Counted from the first letter of the stretch, positions 25,703-34,337 are shown. The stretch: DNA of 64,000 nucleotides from Thermohalobaculum sp039816045 (GCA_039816045.1 JBCBYB010000023.1:14896-78895), one strand, 5' to 3'. The notes: generated by a model from the sequence alone, not told the origin. Numbers and translations: made by a program.

Positions 25703-26713
25703 ATGAAGGCCTTGCCGACCCTTGCAGATGTCGCGCGTCTCTCGGGCGTTTCGACTGCGACTGTGTCCCGAGCTCTAAACGAGCCCGGGCTTGTCCGCGA
25801 AGGCACGCGTGCGCGCGTGCAAGCGGCGGTGAAAGAGCTTGGCTACACACCCCATTTCGGTGGGCGGGCGCTTGCTTCAAACCGGACGAATACGGTCGGT
25901 GCGGTGATCCCGACAATGGAGAACGCCATCTTTGCGCGGGGTCTGCAGGCCCTGCAGGAAGACCTCTCGGAGGCCGGTGTCACTCTTCTGGTCGCGACGT
26001 CAGGTTACGACTCCGAGCGCGAGGCGCGCCAGATCCGCACGCTGCTCGGCCGCGGCGTCGATGCCATGGTGTTGATCGGGGCCGCGCGGGAGGAAGCGCT
26101 GCACGCCTTGTTGGAGAGCCGGGGCGTGCCTGTTCTCCTGATGTGGTGGTGGCAGCGGGACTGTCCTTGGCCGTGCGTGGGCTTCGACAACCGGGCAGCG
26201 GCCCGAGCGATTGCAGAGCGGGTGCTTGCGCAGGGGCATCGGCAGATCGCTATGATCGCTGGCATCATGCGCGACAACGACCGAGCGGCAGCGCGGGTCC
26301 AAGGCGTCCGCGATGCGCTCGGCGCGGCCGGGGTGACGCTCGACCACCAGGCGTTCATCGAAGCCCCCTATCAGATTGATGCCGCCGCTGCGGCAGCCAC
26401 ACGGCTGCTCGCGACCAATCCGCGGCCGACTGCGATCATCTGCGGCAATGACGTGCTCGCGGCTGGGGCGATGCGGGGGATCCGGGCGGCCGGTCTCTCG
26501 GTCCCGGAGGATGTGTCGGTCACCGGCTATGATGATATCGAGTTGGCCCGCCTGCTGGATCCGCCGCTGACCACGGTGCATGTCCCGCATCGGCGGATGG
26601 GCCATGCGGCCGCCAAGATGCTCCTCTCGCTCCAGACCCCGGACTTGGAAGTCGAAAGCGTGATCCTGGACACGGAGATCGTCGATCGGGCGTCGCTGTC
26701 CGGACCTCGCTAG
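25703..26713 (+). CDS. LacI-family transcriptional regulator of the DHPS operon
   Basis: A 336-residue repressor-type protein. The N-terminal helix-turn-helix reads TLADVARLSGVSTATVSRALN, followed by the hinge helix ALASNRTNTVGAVIP and a periplasmic-binding-like effector domain (DAMVLIGAAREE, VGFDNRAAARAIA, AIICGNDVLAAGAMRG, VTGYDDIELARLLDPPLTTV). It is divergent from the operon, with three matching operator palindromes between them, so it most likely controls the operon and itself. The effector is unknown; DHPS, sulfolactate or an intermediate is the natural guess. The start at 25703 lacks a strong ribosome-binding site, but the HTH begins right after it. Confidence 0.9.
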   Translation: MKALPTLADVARLSGVSTATVSRALNEPGLVREGTRARVQAAVKELGYTPHFGGRALASNRTNTVGAVIPTMENAIFARGLQALQEDLSEAGVTLLVATSGYDSEREARQIRTLLGRGVDAMVLIGAAREEALHALLESRGVPVLLMWWWQRDCPWPCVGFDNRAAARAIAERVLAQGHRQIAMIAGIMRDNDRAAARVQGVRDALGAAGVTLDHQAFIEAPYQIDAAAAAATRLLATNPRPTAIICGNDVLAAGAMRGIRAAGLSVPEDVSVTGYDDIELARLLDPPLTTVHVPHRRMGHAAAKMLLSLQTPDLEVESVILDTEIVDRASLSGPR

Positions 26714-26729
26714 GCGCTGGGCTCGCGGC

Positions 26730-28595
26730 TCAGATCTCGACGGCGCGTGCCCGCCTCAGCGTCTGGTCGATGCAATCCGCCAAGGCTTGGCTGCGCAGTG
26801 GCTTGCCGAGATGGGCCTGAAACCCGGCCTTGAGATAGCTCTCGATCTGATGGTGGAACACATTTGCAGTCACGGCGATGGCCGGTGTCTCGCGCCGCCC
26901 GCTGTCGGCCTCGAAGGCCCGGATCGCCTGCAGGGTTTGCATGCCATCCATGCGGGTCATGTTGATGTCCAGCATGAGCAAATCGTAGTGCTTGGCCCTA
27001 TAGTGGTCGAGGGCCTCTTCACCGGAGGAGGCGATGTCGATGACGATGTCAATGGTGCTGAGAAGCCCCCGCAGCACCATTTGATTGGTCATGTCATCTT
27101 CCGCTGCCAGGACGCGGATCTGGCCATCCGGGGGCGTCGCGGCTGTCTGCATCGCAGCGGTTGGCGCTGAGGACTGCGCCAGCGGCACATGGGGGAGAGT
27201 GACGGTGACTGTCGTGCCCTGGTTCGGCGCGCTGGTCAGTGTGATCTGCCCACCCATCGCCTCCACGAGACCGCGCGTGATCGCCAGACCGAGGCCGGAG
27301 CCGCCATGGGTCCGTGCGGTCGCCGTCTCCGCTTGGGCAAACTTCTCAAAAATCCGATTGCTCTGGTCTTCCGTCATCCCGAGGCCGGTATCAGACACCT
27401 TGAGATCGAGCGCATCCGGCGTTTGGCATGCGATCTCGACCAAGACCTCGCCCCCACGGGTAAATCGGATCGCATTGCCGATGAGGTTGTTCAGAACCTG
27501 CTCGATGCGATGAGGATCGCCGAGCCTCGGCTGTTCGACCGAGCCGGTTGTGCTGAGGGTCAACCGCGTCTCGTTTGCGCCGGCCGCGGCACCATGGATG
27601 CTGCGCAGTTGTGGCACCAGATCGGACGGGCGAAACTCGATCTGCTCAAGAACCAACTGCCCCTCTTCGATCTTCGACAGATCCAGGATCCCCGTGATCG
27701 TCTTCAGCAAGGTTTGACCGGCGTCTTTGATCATGTCCAACAACGCCCGATGCTCCGGATCGATCAGCTTTGCATCGAGAAGCTCAGTGACCCCGAGAAC
27801 GGAATTGATCGGCGTGCGGAGCTCATGGCTCATCGTGGTGAGGAACTCGGTTTTCTGCTGCGTTGCCTCGATCGCCGCCTGTTCGGCTTGCTGATGCGCG
27901 AACCGGGCAGTTTGAACGGCCGTGACATCGCTCTCGCTGATCAGCAGGGCCCGTCGCCCCGTTACCGCGTCACGGCAAAGCTTGCCCACGATCTCATGCC
28001 AGCGAACCCCGTCTGATCGCCGCACTTCTGCGGTCAGCGACGCGCTGCCCTTATCATACAACTCCGCCTTGAAGGCTTCGGCTGCATCGGACGGCACGAT
28101 CCGCTCCGTGAGCCCATGGACCCCTCCGCCGAATGCCGCGCGTGCGGCGGGGTTGCCATAGAGCCAGGTACCGTCTTCGCTATAGAGCGAGATCATCACC
28201 GTGGTGTGCAGCAGCGCTTCCACGCTGCGGGTGTTGTCGGCCTCACTGCGTTCCTGCTCGATGACCTCGACCAACATCGCAGGGGCGTCGTCGTTGAGCC
28301 AAACGCCTCTGCACTTCACCTTCACACGGTGCGGGATGCCCTTTGGGTAGAACGACCAGGTCTCCACCACCGAGGCGGACGCGTCGCGAAAATCCTCCCG
28401 GTAGTGTTGCAGCTTCGCAGCGACGGACTCCGACATATCTGCCGTCAGATCGCGGGCGGCGAGATCCTCCGCCGAGTCCGCTTCCCATAAACGCTGCGCG
28501 GCCGGATTGCTCCAGATGATGCTACCCGCTGTGAAATCATAGATCCAAACAGCAGTCTCAATGCCCTCAAGGATCTGAGCCGTGTCGACGTTCAA
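26730..28595 (-). CDS. Hybrid sensor histidine kinase (PAS-PAS-HisKA-HATPase-REC)
   Basis: A soluble 621-residue hybrid kinase. Two PAS-like regions occupy about residues 5-115 and 125-230. A short coiled-coil leads into HisKA with the phospho-acceptor His257 in MSHELRTP. The ATPase domain has N-box LNNLIGNAIRFT, G-box VSDTGLGMTEDQ and GGSGLGLAI. The receiver has LAAEDDMTNQM, acceptor Asp543 in LMLDINM and a Lys in LGKP. No membrane segment is visible, so it senses a cytoplasmic signal. I chose the TTG at 28595 because AGGAGG lies 9 nt upstream and alignment with the next kinase begins there. It is convergent with lacI. No output-domain regulator is adjacent. Confidence 0.87.
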   Translation of the reverse strand: MNVDTAQILEGIETAVWIYDFTAGSIIWSNPAAQRLWEADSAEDLAARDLTADMSESVAAKLQHYREDFRDASASVVETWSFYPKGIPHRVKVKCRGVWLNDDAPAMLVEVIEQERSEADNTRSVEALLHTTVMISLYSEDGTWLYGNPAARAAFGGGVHGLTERIVPSDAAEAFKAELYDKGSASLTAEVRRSDGVRWHEIVGKLCRDAVTGRRALLISESDVTAVQTARFAHQQAEQAAIEATQQKTEFLTTMSHELRTPINSVLGVTELLDAKLIDPEHRALLDMIKDAGQTLLKTITGILDLSKIEEGQLVLEQIEFRPSDLVPQLRSIHGAAAGANETRLTLSTTGSVEQPRLGDPHRIEQVLNNLIGNAIRFTRGGEVLVEIACQTPDALDLKVSDTGLGMTEDQSNRIFEKFAQAETATARTHGGSGLGLAITRGLVEAMGGQITLTSAPNQGTTVTVTLPHVPLAQSSAPTAAMQTAATPPDGQIRVLAAEDDMTNQMVLRGLLSTIDIVIDIASSGEEALDHYRAKHYDLLMLDINMTRMDGMQTLQAIRAFEADSGRRETPAIAVTANVFHHQIESYLKAGFQAHLGKPLRSQALADCIDQTLRRARAVEI

Positions 28596-28770
28596 GCTGT
28601 GGTGCCTCCTGGTCGGGCGGTCCGCATGAGCGGTGGCAATAAAGGGGCGTCGGCGCTGCAATCAGAGCAGGAACAGCGTCCCTCGGAGTAACCAAACTAC
28701 AAGTGCTATATGGAAAAAACACGCAAAACTTGTGCTGAAGCGCGGGAGAGCTTCCCTCGAGCTCTTGCTG

Positions 28771-30282
28771 CTAACCTTTCGCAACCTCTGATGTGATCAC
28801 CCGCCACTCTTCCCTGCCGCGGCCCAGTTTTCCGGTTTCGGGCGCCAAAGGCACCGTGAACCAGAACACCGACCCTCGGCCGAAATCGCTGTCGAACCCG
28901 ATCTCGCCGCCCCAAAGCTCGACCAGTTTCTGGCAGATCGTGAGCCCGAGCCCGAGCCCCTCATTGTCGCGTGAGAGAGAGCTATCGACTTGGTAGAATT
29001 GGCTGAAGACGAGGTTCTTATGGTCAGGGCCGATGCCGATCCCGGTGTCAGCCACCTCAAAGCGCAGCAAGTGCTTGCCGCGGTAGGCGGAGCGGACGGC
29101 AACAATGCCTCGATCAGTGAACTTGATCGCATTCGAGATCAGGTGAAACAGCGCCAATCCAATCCGGTCCGCATCGTGTTTGACGGTCGTCCCGGCGGTG
29201 TCCTGATCCACATGGATCACCCGGAGCCCCTTCTGGTCCGCCCGGTCCTTCAATCGGCCGATGGTGGAGGTGACGAGGAGCGAAGGATCGAACGGATCGG
29301 AATTCAGCGTGACTGTGCCGGCGTCGATCGTGACCAGATCCAGAACGTTCTCCACGAGGCTCAACATCTTCTCGCCCGAATCGAGGATTTCTCCCGCCAT
29401 CTCACGGTGGTCTTCAGCCAGGTCGCAGTCGGCCAGAATGCTGCTCAGGCCTATGATGCCGTTGAGCGGCGTGCGCATCTCGTGCCCCACAGAGTTCAGG
29501 AACACGGATTTCATGCGGGTCGCAGCCTCCGCAAGGTCGCGCGCATCTGACAACTCCTGCTGATAGGCATGGGCGACGGTCACGTCGGTTGCGCTGATCG
29601 CAAAGGCGCCGTCTCCGGTGGCTGCGTCCCGGCATCGGGTGGCGTGAATGTCGTGCCAAGCCTCGCCGTCCAGGGTGTGCACGCGAACCGTTGCGCGATG
29701 TTCGCCAGTCGATTTTAGCCCTTCGAGAAAATCCAACAGATCCGCGGGAGATACAAACGCCCGCCCAAAGAAGTGCTCGCCAGGTCCGAAGGCATTTCGG
29801 AAGGCCGGGTTCGCATAGAGCTCGACACCGTCGCGGTTGAACAGGGCGATCATCGCCTGGCTGTAGAGGAGTGCGTCGGTGCTTCGGATGTTCTCTGGTG
29901 GTATCTCGTCCTCGACGCGGGCTTCGACGAGCATGCAGATCGCTGATCCGCCGTGACTGCACCGCCGCAGCGTCGCGTCGACACGCGATGGCACGCCGTT
30001 GGGATAGAGTGTCCAGAACTCGCGCACCTCGCGGTCCGGGAAGCGCCTGAAATCCTCACAGTGCTGGTCCAGGCGCGTGGCGACGGACACCGACATTTCG
30101 TCGCGCATGTTCCGAGCCGAGAGAGCCTCAAGCGACTCAGCATCCCACAGTCTGAGGGCGGCGGGATTCGCCCAGACGATCCGTCCGGGCCCAAAATCAT
30201 AGATCCACAACGCCGTTTTCAGTCGTGCGAGCAACGATGTGTCGGGCCCGCCGTTCGCCGCGTTTCCAGTCTCTGGAAACAT
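28771..30282 (-). CDS. PAS-type sensor histidine kinase, paralogue of the neighbouring hybrid kinase
   Basis: A 503-residue soluble kinase. The N-terminal PAS region aligns with that of the downstream kinase (shared patterns WIYDF, WANPAALRLW versus WSNPAAQRLW, and E-W/FW-YPNG/KG-P-RV). A second PAS, then HisKA with His267 in VGHEMRTPLNG, then HATPase with LISNAIKFT, VADTGIGIGPDHK and GLGLGLTICQK. It has no receiver domain. ATG 30282 follows GGAGG; a GTG at 30297 is a poorer start. The next gene downstream in the same direction is the hybrid kinase, 175 nt away. The signal is unknown. Confidence 0.86.
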   Translation of the reverse strand: MFPETGNAANGGPDTSLLARLKTALWIYDFGPGRIVWANPAALRLWDAESLEALSARNMRDEMSVSVATRLDQHCEDFRRFPDREVREFWTLYPNGVPSRVDATLRRCSHGGSAICMLVEARVEDEIPPENIRSTDALLYSQAMIALFNRDGVELYANPAFRNAFGPGEHFFGRAFVSPADLLDFLEGLKSTGEHRATVRVHTLDGEAWHDIHATRCRDAATGDGAFAISATDVTVAHAYQQELSDARDLAEAATRMKSVFLNSVGHEMRTPLNGIIGLSSILADCDLAEDHREMAGEILDSGEKMLSLVENVLDLVTIDAGTVTLNSDPFDPSLLVTSTIGRLKDRADQKGLRVIHVDQDTAGTTVKHDADRIGLALFHLISNAIKFTDRGIVAVRSAYRGKHLLRFEVADTGIGIGPDHKNLVFSQFYQVDSSLSRDNEGLGLGLTICQKLVELWGGEIGFDSDFGRGSVFWFTVPLAPETGKLGRGREEWRVITSEVAKG

Positions 30283-30691
30283 GAAACACGCCTCCACCTA
30301 CATACCCTGGAAGTTGGAGTTTCAATTCAACACAGTGCTTCTCGTCAATCAACGCGCGTGATCACCTTTTCTTGGCCAAAAATTGCCTGCGATGTCGGAG
30401 AGCGTCGCTCTAAAGGTTGATTTTGTGATGGGCGGACACTGCAGCACTTGCTCCCGCTGGTCGGTTTTTGCTCCGTTGATTGGAGGATATACTGTATACA
30501 TCCAGCGTGTGTTCGTATCATGGCGTATAGAATCAATAAAAAATGAGACAAAGAAATAGTTCAGCTTGAAAAACAATCAAGCTGGGGGCTCTCTTTTTGA
30601 AATTTACAAAATAATATTGAATTTTTCTCGTTTTTTTCGAGAGTGGAGGAGCGTCAGCAAAGCACTCGCAGGCTCTCAGAAGAGGAACATA
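30283..30691 (+). other. AT-rich leader region with inverted repeat upstream of AHCY-like gene
   Basis: About 400 bp without a convincing gene, markedly richer in A and T than the surrounding DNA from about 30480 to 30650. It contains the 8-bp inverted repeat CAGCTTGA...TCAAGCTG (30562-30584, 7-nt loop), followed by CTCTTTTT, resembling an intrinsic terminator or attenuator. A TGTATACA palindrome lies near 30497 and T-runs near 30625. A reading frame continues from a TTG at 30566 into the next gene, but its composition and the good ribosome-binding site at 30682 argue that this is leader. Confidence 0.5.
30562..30598 (+). terminator. Hairpin plus T-run in leader (terminator or attenuator)
   Basis: An 8-bp stem CAGCTTGA/TCAAGCTG with loop AAAACAA is followed by a T-rich run 8 to 14 nt later. 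On the plus strand it precedes the AHCY-like gene by about 95 nt, so it could attenuate that gene or end an upstream transcript. The distance between stem and T-run is longer than ideal, which lowers confidence. Confidence 0.45.
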
Positions 30692-31987
30692 ATGAAAACC
30701 AACCTTATGCCGACAAACCAGGGAGATGCGCCGCCACAGGCGGTCAGTCATTCCTGTACAAGTATGAATGACTATCTGAGCCAGTTGGTTAATCGGCTCG
30801 ACCTGCAGCACGATAAGCGGCACCGCTACATAATCGTGTCACACTTGTTCGATGATACGCTACGGATGCTTGCCGCGATGGAACCCGTGTGCGAGTTCGA
30901 CGCGATCTTCGGCATACCTTACTCCTCGAACCGCCCGGGAGTTGCACAGCGCTGGGCGGCACGATTCGGCGACAAGATCCACATCGCCCCAGACTTGGCG
31001 AGAATGGAAGCGGCGCTCGTGGCCGAACTCGGCCGGTCGCTCGCCCTCTGCCAAAGACGCAACCAGAAACTCATCGTGCAGGATGTCGGCGGCTTTGTCG
31101 TCCCGCTTCTGCATACGTATTTCGCCGACCGGTTGCGGCTAGTGAAAGGGGTGGTCGAAATCACGAAGCAGGGCGTCTGGCGGTCCGAGGAGGTCGATCT
31201 CAAGATCCCCGTCCTGCATTGCGCCGACAGCGAGCTTAAGCGGCTCGAAGCACGCCGTTGCGGTGAGACGGTCGCGCGCTGTCTCGACGGGGTGGTGCGC
31301 TCGCTCGGGTTGTCGCTGGCGGGGCGTCCGGTGACCGTCATGGGGGCGGGGTGGATCGGCATGGCCACGGCCCACGGCCTGCGGCGGATCGACGCAGTGG
31401 TGGAGGTCGTCGACCGTGATCCGCTCCGGGTGACCGAGGCTCGGCTCGAAGGCTTTGCCGCATCGACCGCGCCACGCCGGCTCGAGGCGACGCAGCTGAT
31501 CGTCGGAGCCACAGGGCGCACCTCGATCACGGCGGAGATGCTGGATCGGCTGCCCAACAACGCCTTTGTCGCCAGCGCGAGCTCGCGGCGGATCGAGATC
31601 GAGACCGATCATCTCGATGCGCAGGCCAAGCTGCACGTCTCGGATGCCGTCGATGCCGTCTACCTCCCGGATCAGCGCAAGCCCGGGGCGGCGAAGACGG
31701 TGCTGCTCGTCAATGACGGCTACCCGGCGAACTTCATCCCCGGGTCCGGCAGCGTGCCGGACGAGATCGTCGAGACCATTCTCGGCGAGCTGATCGTGCT
31801 GATGCGCAATCTCTCCGTCGACGACTTTGAGCCCGGCATCCACCGGATCGGACGCGACCAAGAAGCGGTTTGTGCCGAGCTTTGGCTCGAACTGCGTGAT
31901 CTCGACATCGACCCCGTTACCGACCTTTCCGCTCTGCGTGGCGCAACCGCCGAGGGCGACGACCTGACCATGAGGACCCAGTCATGA
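30692..31987 (+). CDS. Adenosylhomocysteinase-like NAD-binding protein, catalytic site altered
   Basis: A 431-residue protein related to S-adenosylhomocysteine hydrolase (AHCY) in its central and C-terminal parts. Aligned by eye: DVGGF to the AHCY DDGGD loop, VKGVVEITKQGVWR to the RG-SEETTTGVHR segment, and ADSELKRLEAR to the NDSVTKSKFDN segment. The NAD-binding glycine motif GAGWIG is at 218-223, followed by a Rossmann strand ending VVDRDP. Lys183 aligns with the AHCY catalytic Lys, but positions matching catalytic Asp190 and Asn191 are Ala187 and Arg188. The first 100 residues do not look like AHCY. Start at ATG 30692 with GAGGAAC. The stop overlaps the methyltransferase start. Function unknown; it may bind or process an SAH-like ligand for its partner. 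Confidence 0.75.
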   Translation: MKTNLMPTNQGDAPPQAVSHSCTSMNDYLSQLVNRLDLQHDKRHRYIIVSHLFDDTLRMLAAMEPVCEFDAIFGIPYSSNRPGVAQRWAARFGDKIHIAPDLARMEAALVAELGRSLALCQRRNQKLIVQDVGGFVVPLLHTYFADRLRLVKGVVEITKQGVWRSEEVDLKIPVLHCADSELKRLEARRCGETVARCLDGVVRSLGLSLAGRPVTVMGAGWIGMATAHGLRRIDAVVEVVDRDPLRVTEARLEGFAASTAPRRLEATQLIVGATGRTSITAEMLDRLPNNAFVASASSRRIEIETDHLDAQAKLHVSDAVDAVYLPDQRKPGAAKTVLLVNDGYPANFIPGSGSVPDEIVETILGELIVLMRNLSVDDFEPGIHRIGRDQEAVCAELWLELRDLDIDPVTDLSALRGATAEGDDLTMRTQS

Positions 31988-32808
31988 ATATCCAAGTCTC
32001 CGAAGTCGCTGCTGAAATTGCTTCCGTCGGAACCGCCGGTGATGTCCATTCCCCGTATCTGGTGAACAAGCTGCTGACCCAGAGCCCGAACCTCTATGGC
32101 ACGGTCAAGTTCAAGGTGGTGGCCGATCATATCCGCAAGCTGGGTGAGGAGCTTGGCCGCCCGCCGCGGGTGCTCGATCTCGGCTGCTCGACCTCGATCT
32201 CGCGGGAGTATCTGGCCGGCAACGATCTGGATTTCGAGTATTGCGGGGTGGACTACGAGGCCGCCTTTGCGCCGGACATCGTGATGGATGTGCGCCGGCT
32301 CTATGCGGAGCGGGACCGTCTGCCCTGGCAGCCGGATGTGATCATGCTGCTCGACGTGCTGGAGCACCTGCCCGGCAAGGCGCCGGACATCGCAAAGGTC
32401 ATGCGCGAGTGCAATCTGCTGATCCCGGCCCATGGCAGCGTGCTCGTGATGGTGCCGCAGCTCTACCGGCTCGACCGGCTGAAGCTGCCGCACCTGCACT
32501 ATCCGGAGCACCAGGTCCGCTTCACTCTGCGGGAATGGCAAGAGATCATCGGCGGCGAGATCCGGATCGAGCGCACCGAAGGCGTCGGCTACCTGTCCTG
32601 CCTGCCTTATCTGCCGATGCTGAGCCCCTGGTACAAAGAGGACAACGGCCATGGCCGGCTGTTCCACTATCTCCGTGGCAAGCTCTTCGAGTGGGGCCCG
32701 CTCAAGCCGGCTGAGGTTTTTGTGACGCGTCTGCTCGGCTCGACGGGGTTGCTCAAAGGCTGGTGCAACAGCAGCTTTATGATTTGCCGGGGCGAAAGCG
32801 CTACCTGA
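31984..32808 (+). CDS. Class I SAM-dependent methyltransferase coupled to AHCY-like protein
   Basis: A 274-residue methyltransferase. SAM motif I reads VLDLGCSTSISREYL near residue 63, an acidic residue ending strand 2 appears in CGVDYE, and motif IV is DVLEHLPG. The C-terminal third has aromatic- and Pro-rich substrate-type sequence (LPHLHYPEHQVRFT, SPWYKEDNGHGRLFHYLRG). It starts with ATGA overlapping the AHCY-like stop. The pairing suggests that the upstream protein handles the methylation by-product or modifies the same pathway. The acceptor substrate cannot be read from the sequence. Confidence 0.82.
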   Translation: MNIQVSEVAAEIASVGTAGDVHSPYLVNKLLTQSPNLYGTVKFKVVADHIRKLGEELGRPPRVLDLGCSTSISREYLAGNDLDFEYCGVDYEAAFAPDIVMDVRRLYAERDRLPWQPDVIMLLDVLEHLPGKAPDIAKVMRECNLLIPAHGSVLVMVPQLYRLDRLKLPHLHYPEHQVRFTLREWQEIIGGEIRIERTEGVGYLSCLPYLPMLSPWYKEDNGHGRLFHYLRGKLFEWGPLKPAEVFVTRLLGSTGLLKGWCNSSFMICRGESAT

Positions 32809-32814
32809 CGACCG

Positions 32815-32833
32815 GAGGCCCGGGGGGGGCCTC
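32815..32833. terminator. Convergent hairpin between methyltransferase and thyX
   Basis: GAGGCCC pairs with GGGCCTC (7 bp) around a 5-G loop in the 23-bp gap between the convergent methyltransferase and thyX genes, overlapping the thyX stop codon. The stem and loop include an 8-G run. No U-tract is present, so it is a likely but unproven shared terminator. Confidence 0.5.
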
Positions 32834-33746
32834 ACCCATCACGATCCGCAAGGGCGGCCTGGAACTCCCGCCACTCGCCCTTGGACAGCCCGCTGGTCTC
32901 CTGCGTGACGGCTTCGCCCGCCAGCATCCGCCGCAATACGCCCATGGCGGGCGCCGAGAACTGCACGGCCCCGACGCGATAATCCTCGAACGCCCGCCAG
33001 CAGGCCGGCACCCAATCCTGCACCACTCCGCAGATCGCCTCCGCATAGGCACGGATCTCCATCTGCGCATGCGGATCGGCCCTGAGCCGCAGGAAGTGGA
33101 AGAGGTTGTGCAGATCGGTCTTCCAGTACCATTGGGTGTAGATGTTGGCCGGCAGGCTCATTCGGGCGAGTTCCCGCGCGAGACCGATGCCGTCCTCGTC
33201 CAGCATTTCCTCATAGTGGCCGTAGGTCCGCGCCGCCTCCTCGCCGAGGATCGCCAGCACCCGCTCGGCGTCGGTTCCCTCCAGCACCGCACCGCGCCCC
33301 TGGCGGTTGGAGACCGACTGGGCCGCCAGCGCATCCGGTGCGGGGATGTAGAACTCCCGGTCCAGCACCGAATAACGTGCGGAGATCTCGTTCACGCTCG
33401 CCGTGCGGTGCCGGATCCACTGACGCGCCACGAAGATCGGCAGCTTCACATGCAGCTTGATCGAGCACATCTCGAACGGGGTCGAGTGCCAGTGCCGCAT
33501 CAGGTAGCGGATCAGCCCCTCGTCATCGCGGACCGTCTTGGTGCCGGCGCCGTAGGAGACCCGCGCCGCCTGCACCACCGCGGCATCGTCGCCCATATAG
33601 TCGACGACGCGCACAAAGCCGTGGTCGAGCACCGGGATCGCCTCCGCCAGCCGCGCCTCCAGCCCCGGTGCGGTCGACCGGCGCGTCTCGGTCACATCCT
33701 TGCGGTCGGCGGCGATTTCGCTCTGTTGTTCCTGGGTCAGCGGCAT
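32832..33746 (-). CDS. thyX: Flavin-dependent thymidylate synthase
   Basis: ThyX methylates dUMP to dTMP using methylene-tetrahydrofolate, FAD and NADPH. The defining ThyX motif RHRTASVNEISARYS occurs near residue 110, preceded by LMRHWHSTPFEMCSIKLHVK and IFVARQWIRHRT. A C-terminal RADPHAQMEIR segment provides dUMP-binding Arg residues. The ATG at 33746 has GGAGGA. At 304 residues it is slightly long for the family because of an N-terminal extension (about 25 residues) and a C-terminal tail. This class replaces ThyA in many alphaproteobacteria. Confidence 0.96.
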   Translation of the reverse strand: MPLTQEQQSEIAADRKDVTETRRSTAPGLEARLAEAIPVLDHGFVRVVDYMGDDAAVVQAARVSYGAGTKTVRDDEGLIRYLMRHWHSTPFEMCSIKLHVKLPIFVARQWIRHRTASVNEISARYSVLDREFYIPAPDALAAQSVSNRQGRGAVLEGTDAERVLAILGEEAARTYGHYEEMLDEDGIGLARELARMSLPANIYTQWYWKTDLHNLFHFLRLRADPHAQMEIRAYAEAICGVVQDWVPACWRAFEDYRVGAVQFSAPAMGVLRRMLAGEAVTQETSGLSKGEWREFQAALADRDG

Positions 33747-33815
33747 ATCTAGTCCTCCGCGGGCGGCCCCGAGTCGCCCTCTATATCTTGTATATAACCC
33801 GGGGATGACCGCGAG

Positions 33816-34244
33816 ATGAAGACGAAATACCTCCACACCATGATCCGCGTATCCGATATCGAGGCGACCAAGGCGTTCTTTGTGGATTTCCTCGGGCTTG
33901 AGGAGACCCGCCGCTACGACAACGAGGCCGGCAAGTTCACGCTGGTGTTCCTGGCGCCCCCGGGCCAGCACGACGCACCGATCGAGCTGACCCACAACTG
34001 GGGTTCCGATGAGGAGTACGGCCATGGCCGCGCCTTCGGGCATCTCGCCTACGGGGTCGAGGACATCTATGCAACCTGCCAGAAGATGATGGACGCCGGG
34101 ATCACCATCAACCGCCCGCCGCGGGACGGCCGCATGGCGTTCGTGAAGACGCCGGATGGGATCTCGGTCGAGCTCCTTCAGATCGGCGAGCCGCTTGCGA
34201 AGGCCGAACCCTGGACCTCGATGGAGAACACCGGCAGCTGGTGA
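33816..34244 (+). CDS. gloA: Lactoylglutathione lyase (glyoxalase I)
   Basis: GloA isomerises the hemithioacetal of methylglyoxal and glutathione to S-lactoylglutathione. The 142-residue protein has two vicinal-oxygen-chelate repeats. Metal ligands are visible as His in KYLHTMIRV, Glu in APIELTHNW, His in FGHLAYGV and Glu in ISVELLQI, all four expected positions. FFVDFLGL and DGISVELLQIG match the family. It stands alone, divergent from thyX. Confidence 0.95.
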   Translation: MKTKYLHTMIRVSDIEATKAFFVDFLGLEETRRYDNEAGKFTLVFLAPPGQHDAPIELTHNWGSDEEYGHGRAFGHLAYGVEDIYATCQKMMDAGITINRPPRDGRMAFVKTPDGISVELLQIGEPLAKAEPWTSMENTGSW

Positions 34245-34337
34245 GCCATTCTCCGCATGTCATTCGCGTGCCCGGCGGCGAGACCGTCGCTCGGGAAAAT
34301 GATTTGACGGCGGCGGATCGGTGGTCAAGCTGGCGGG

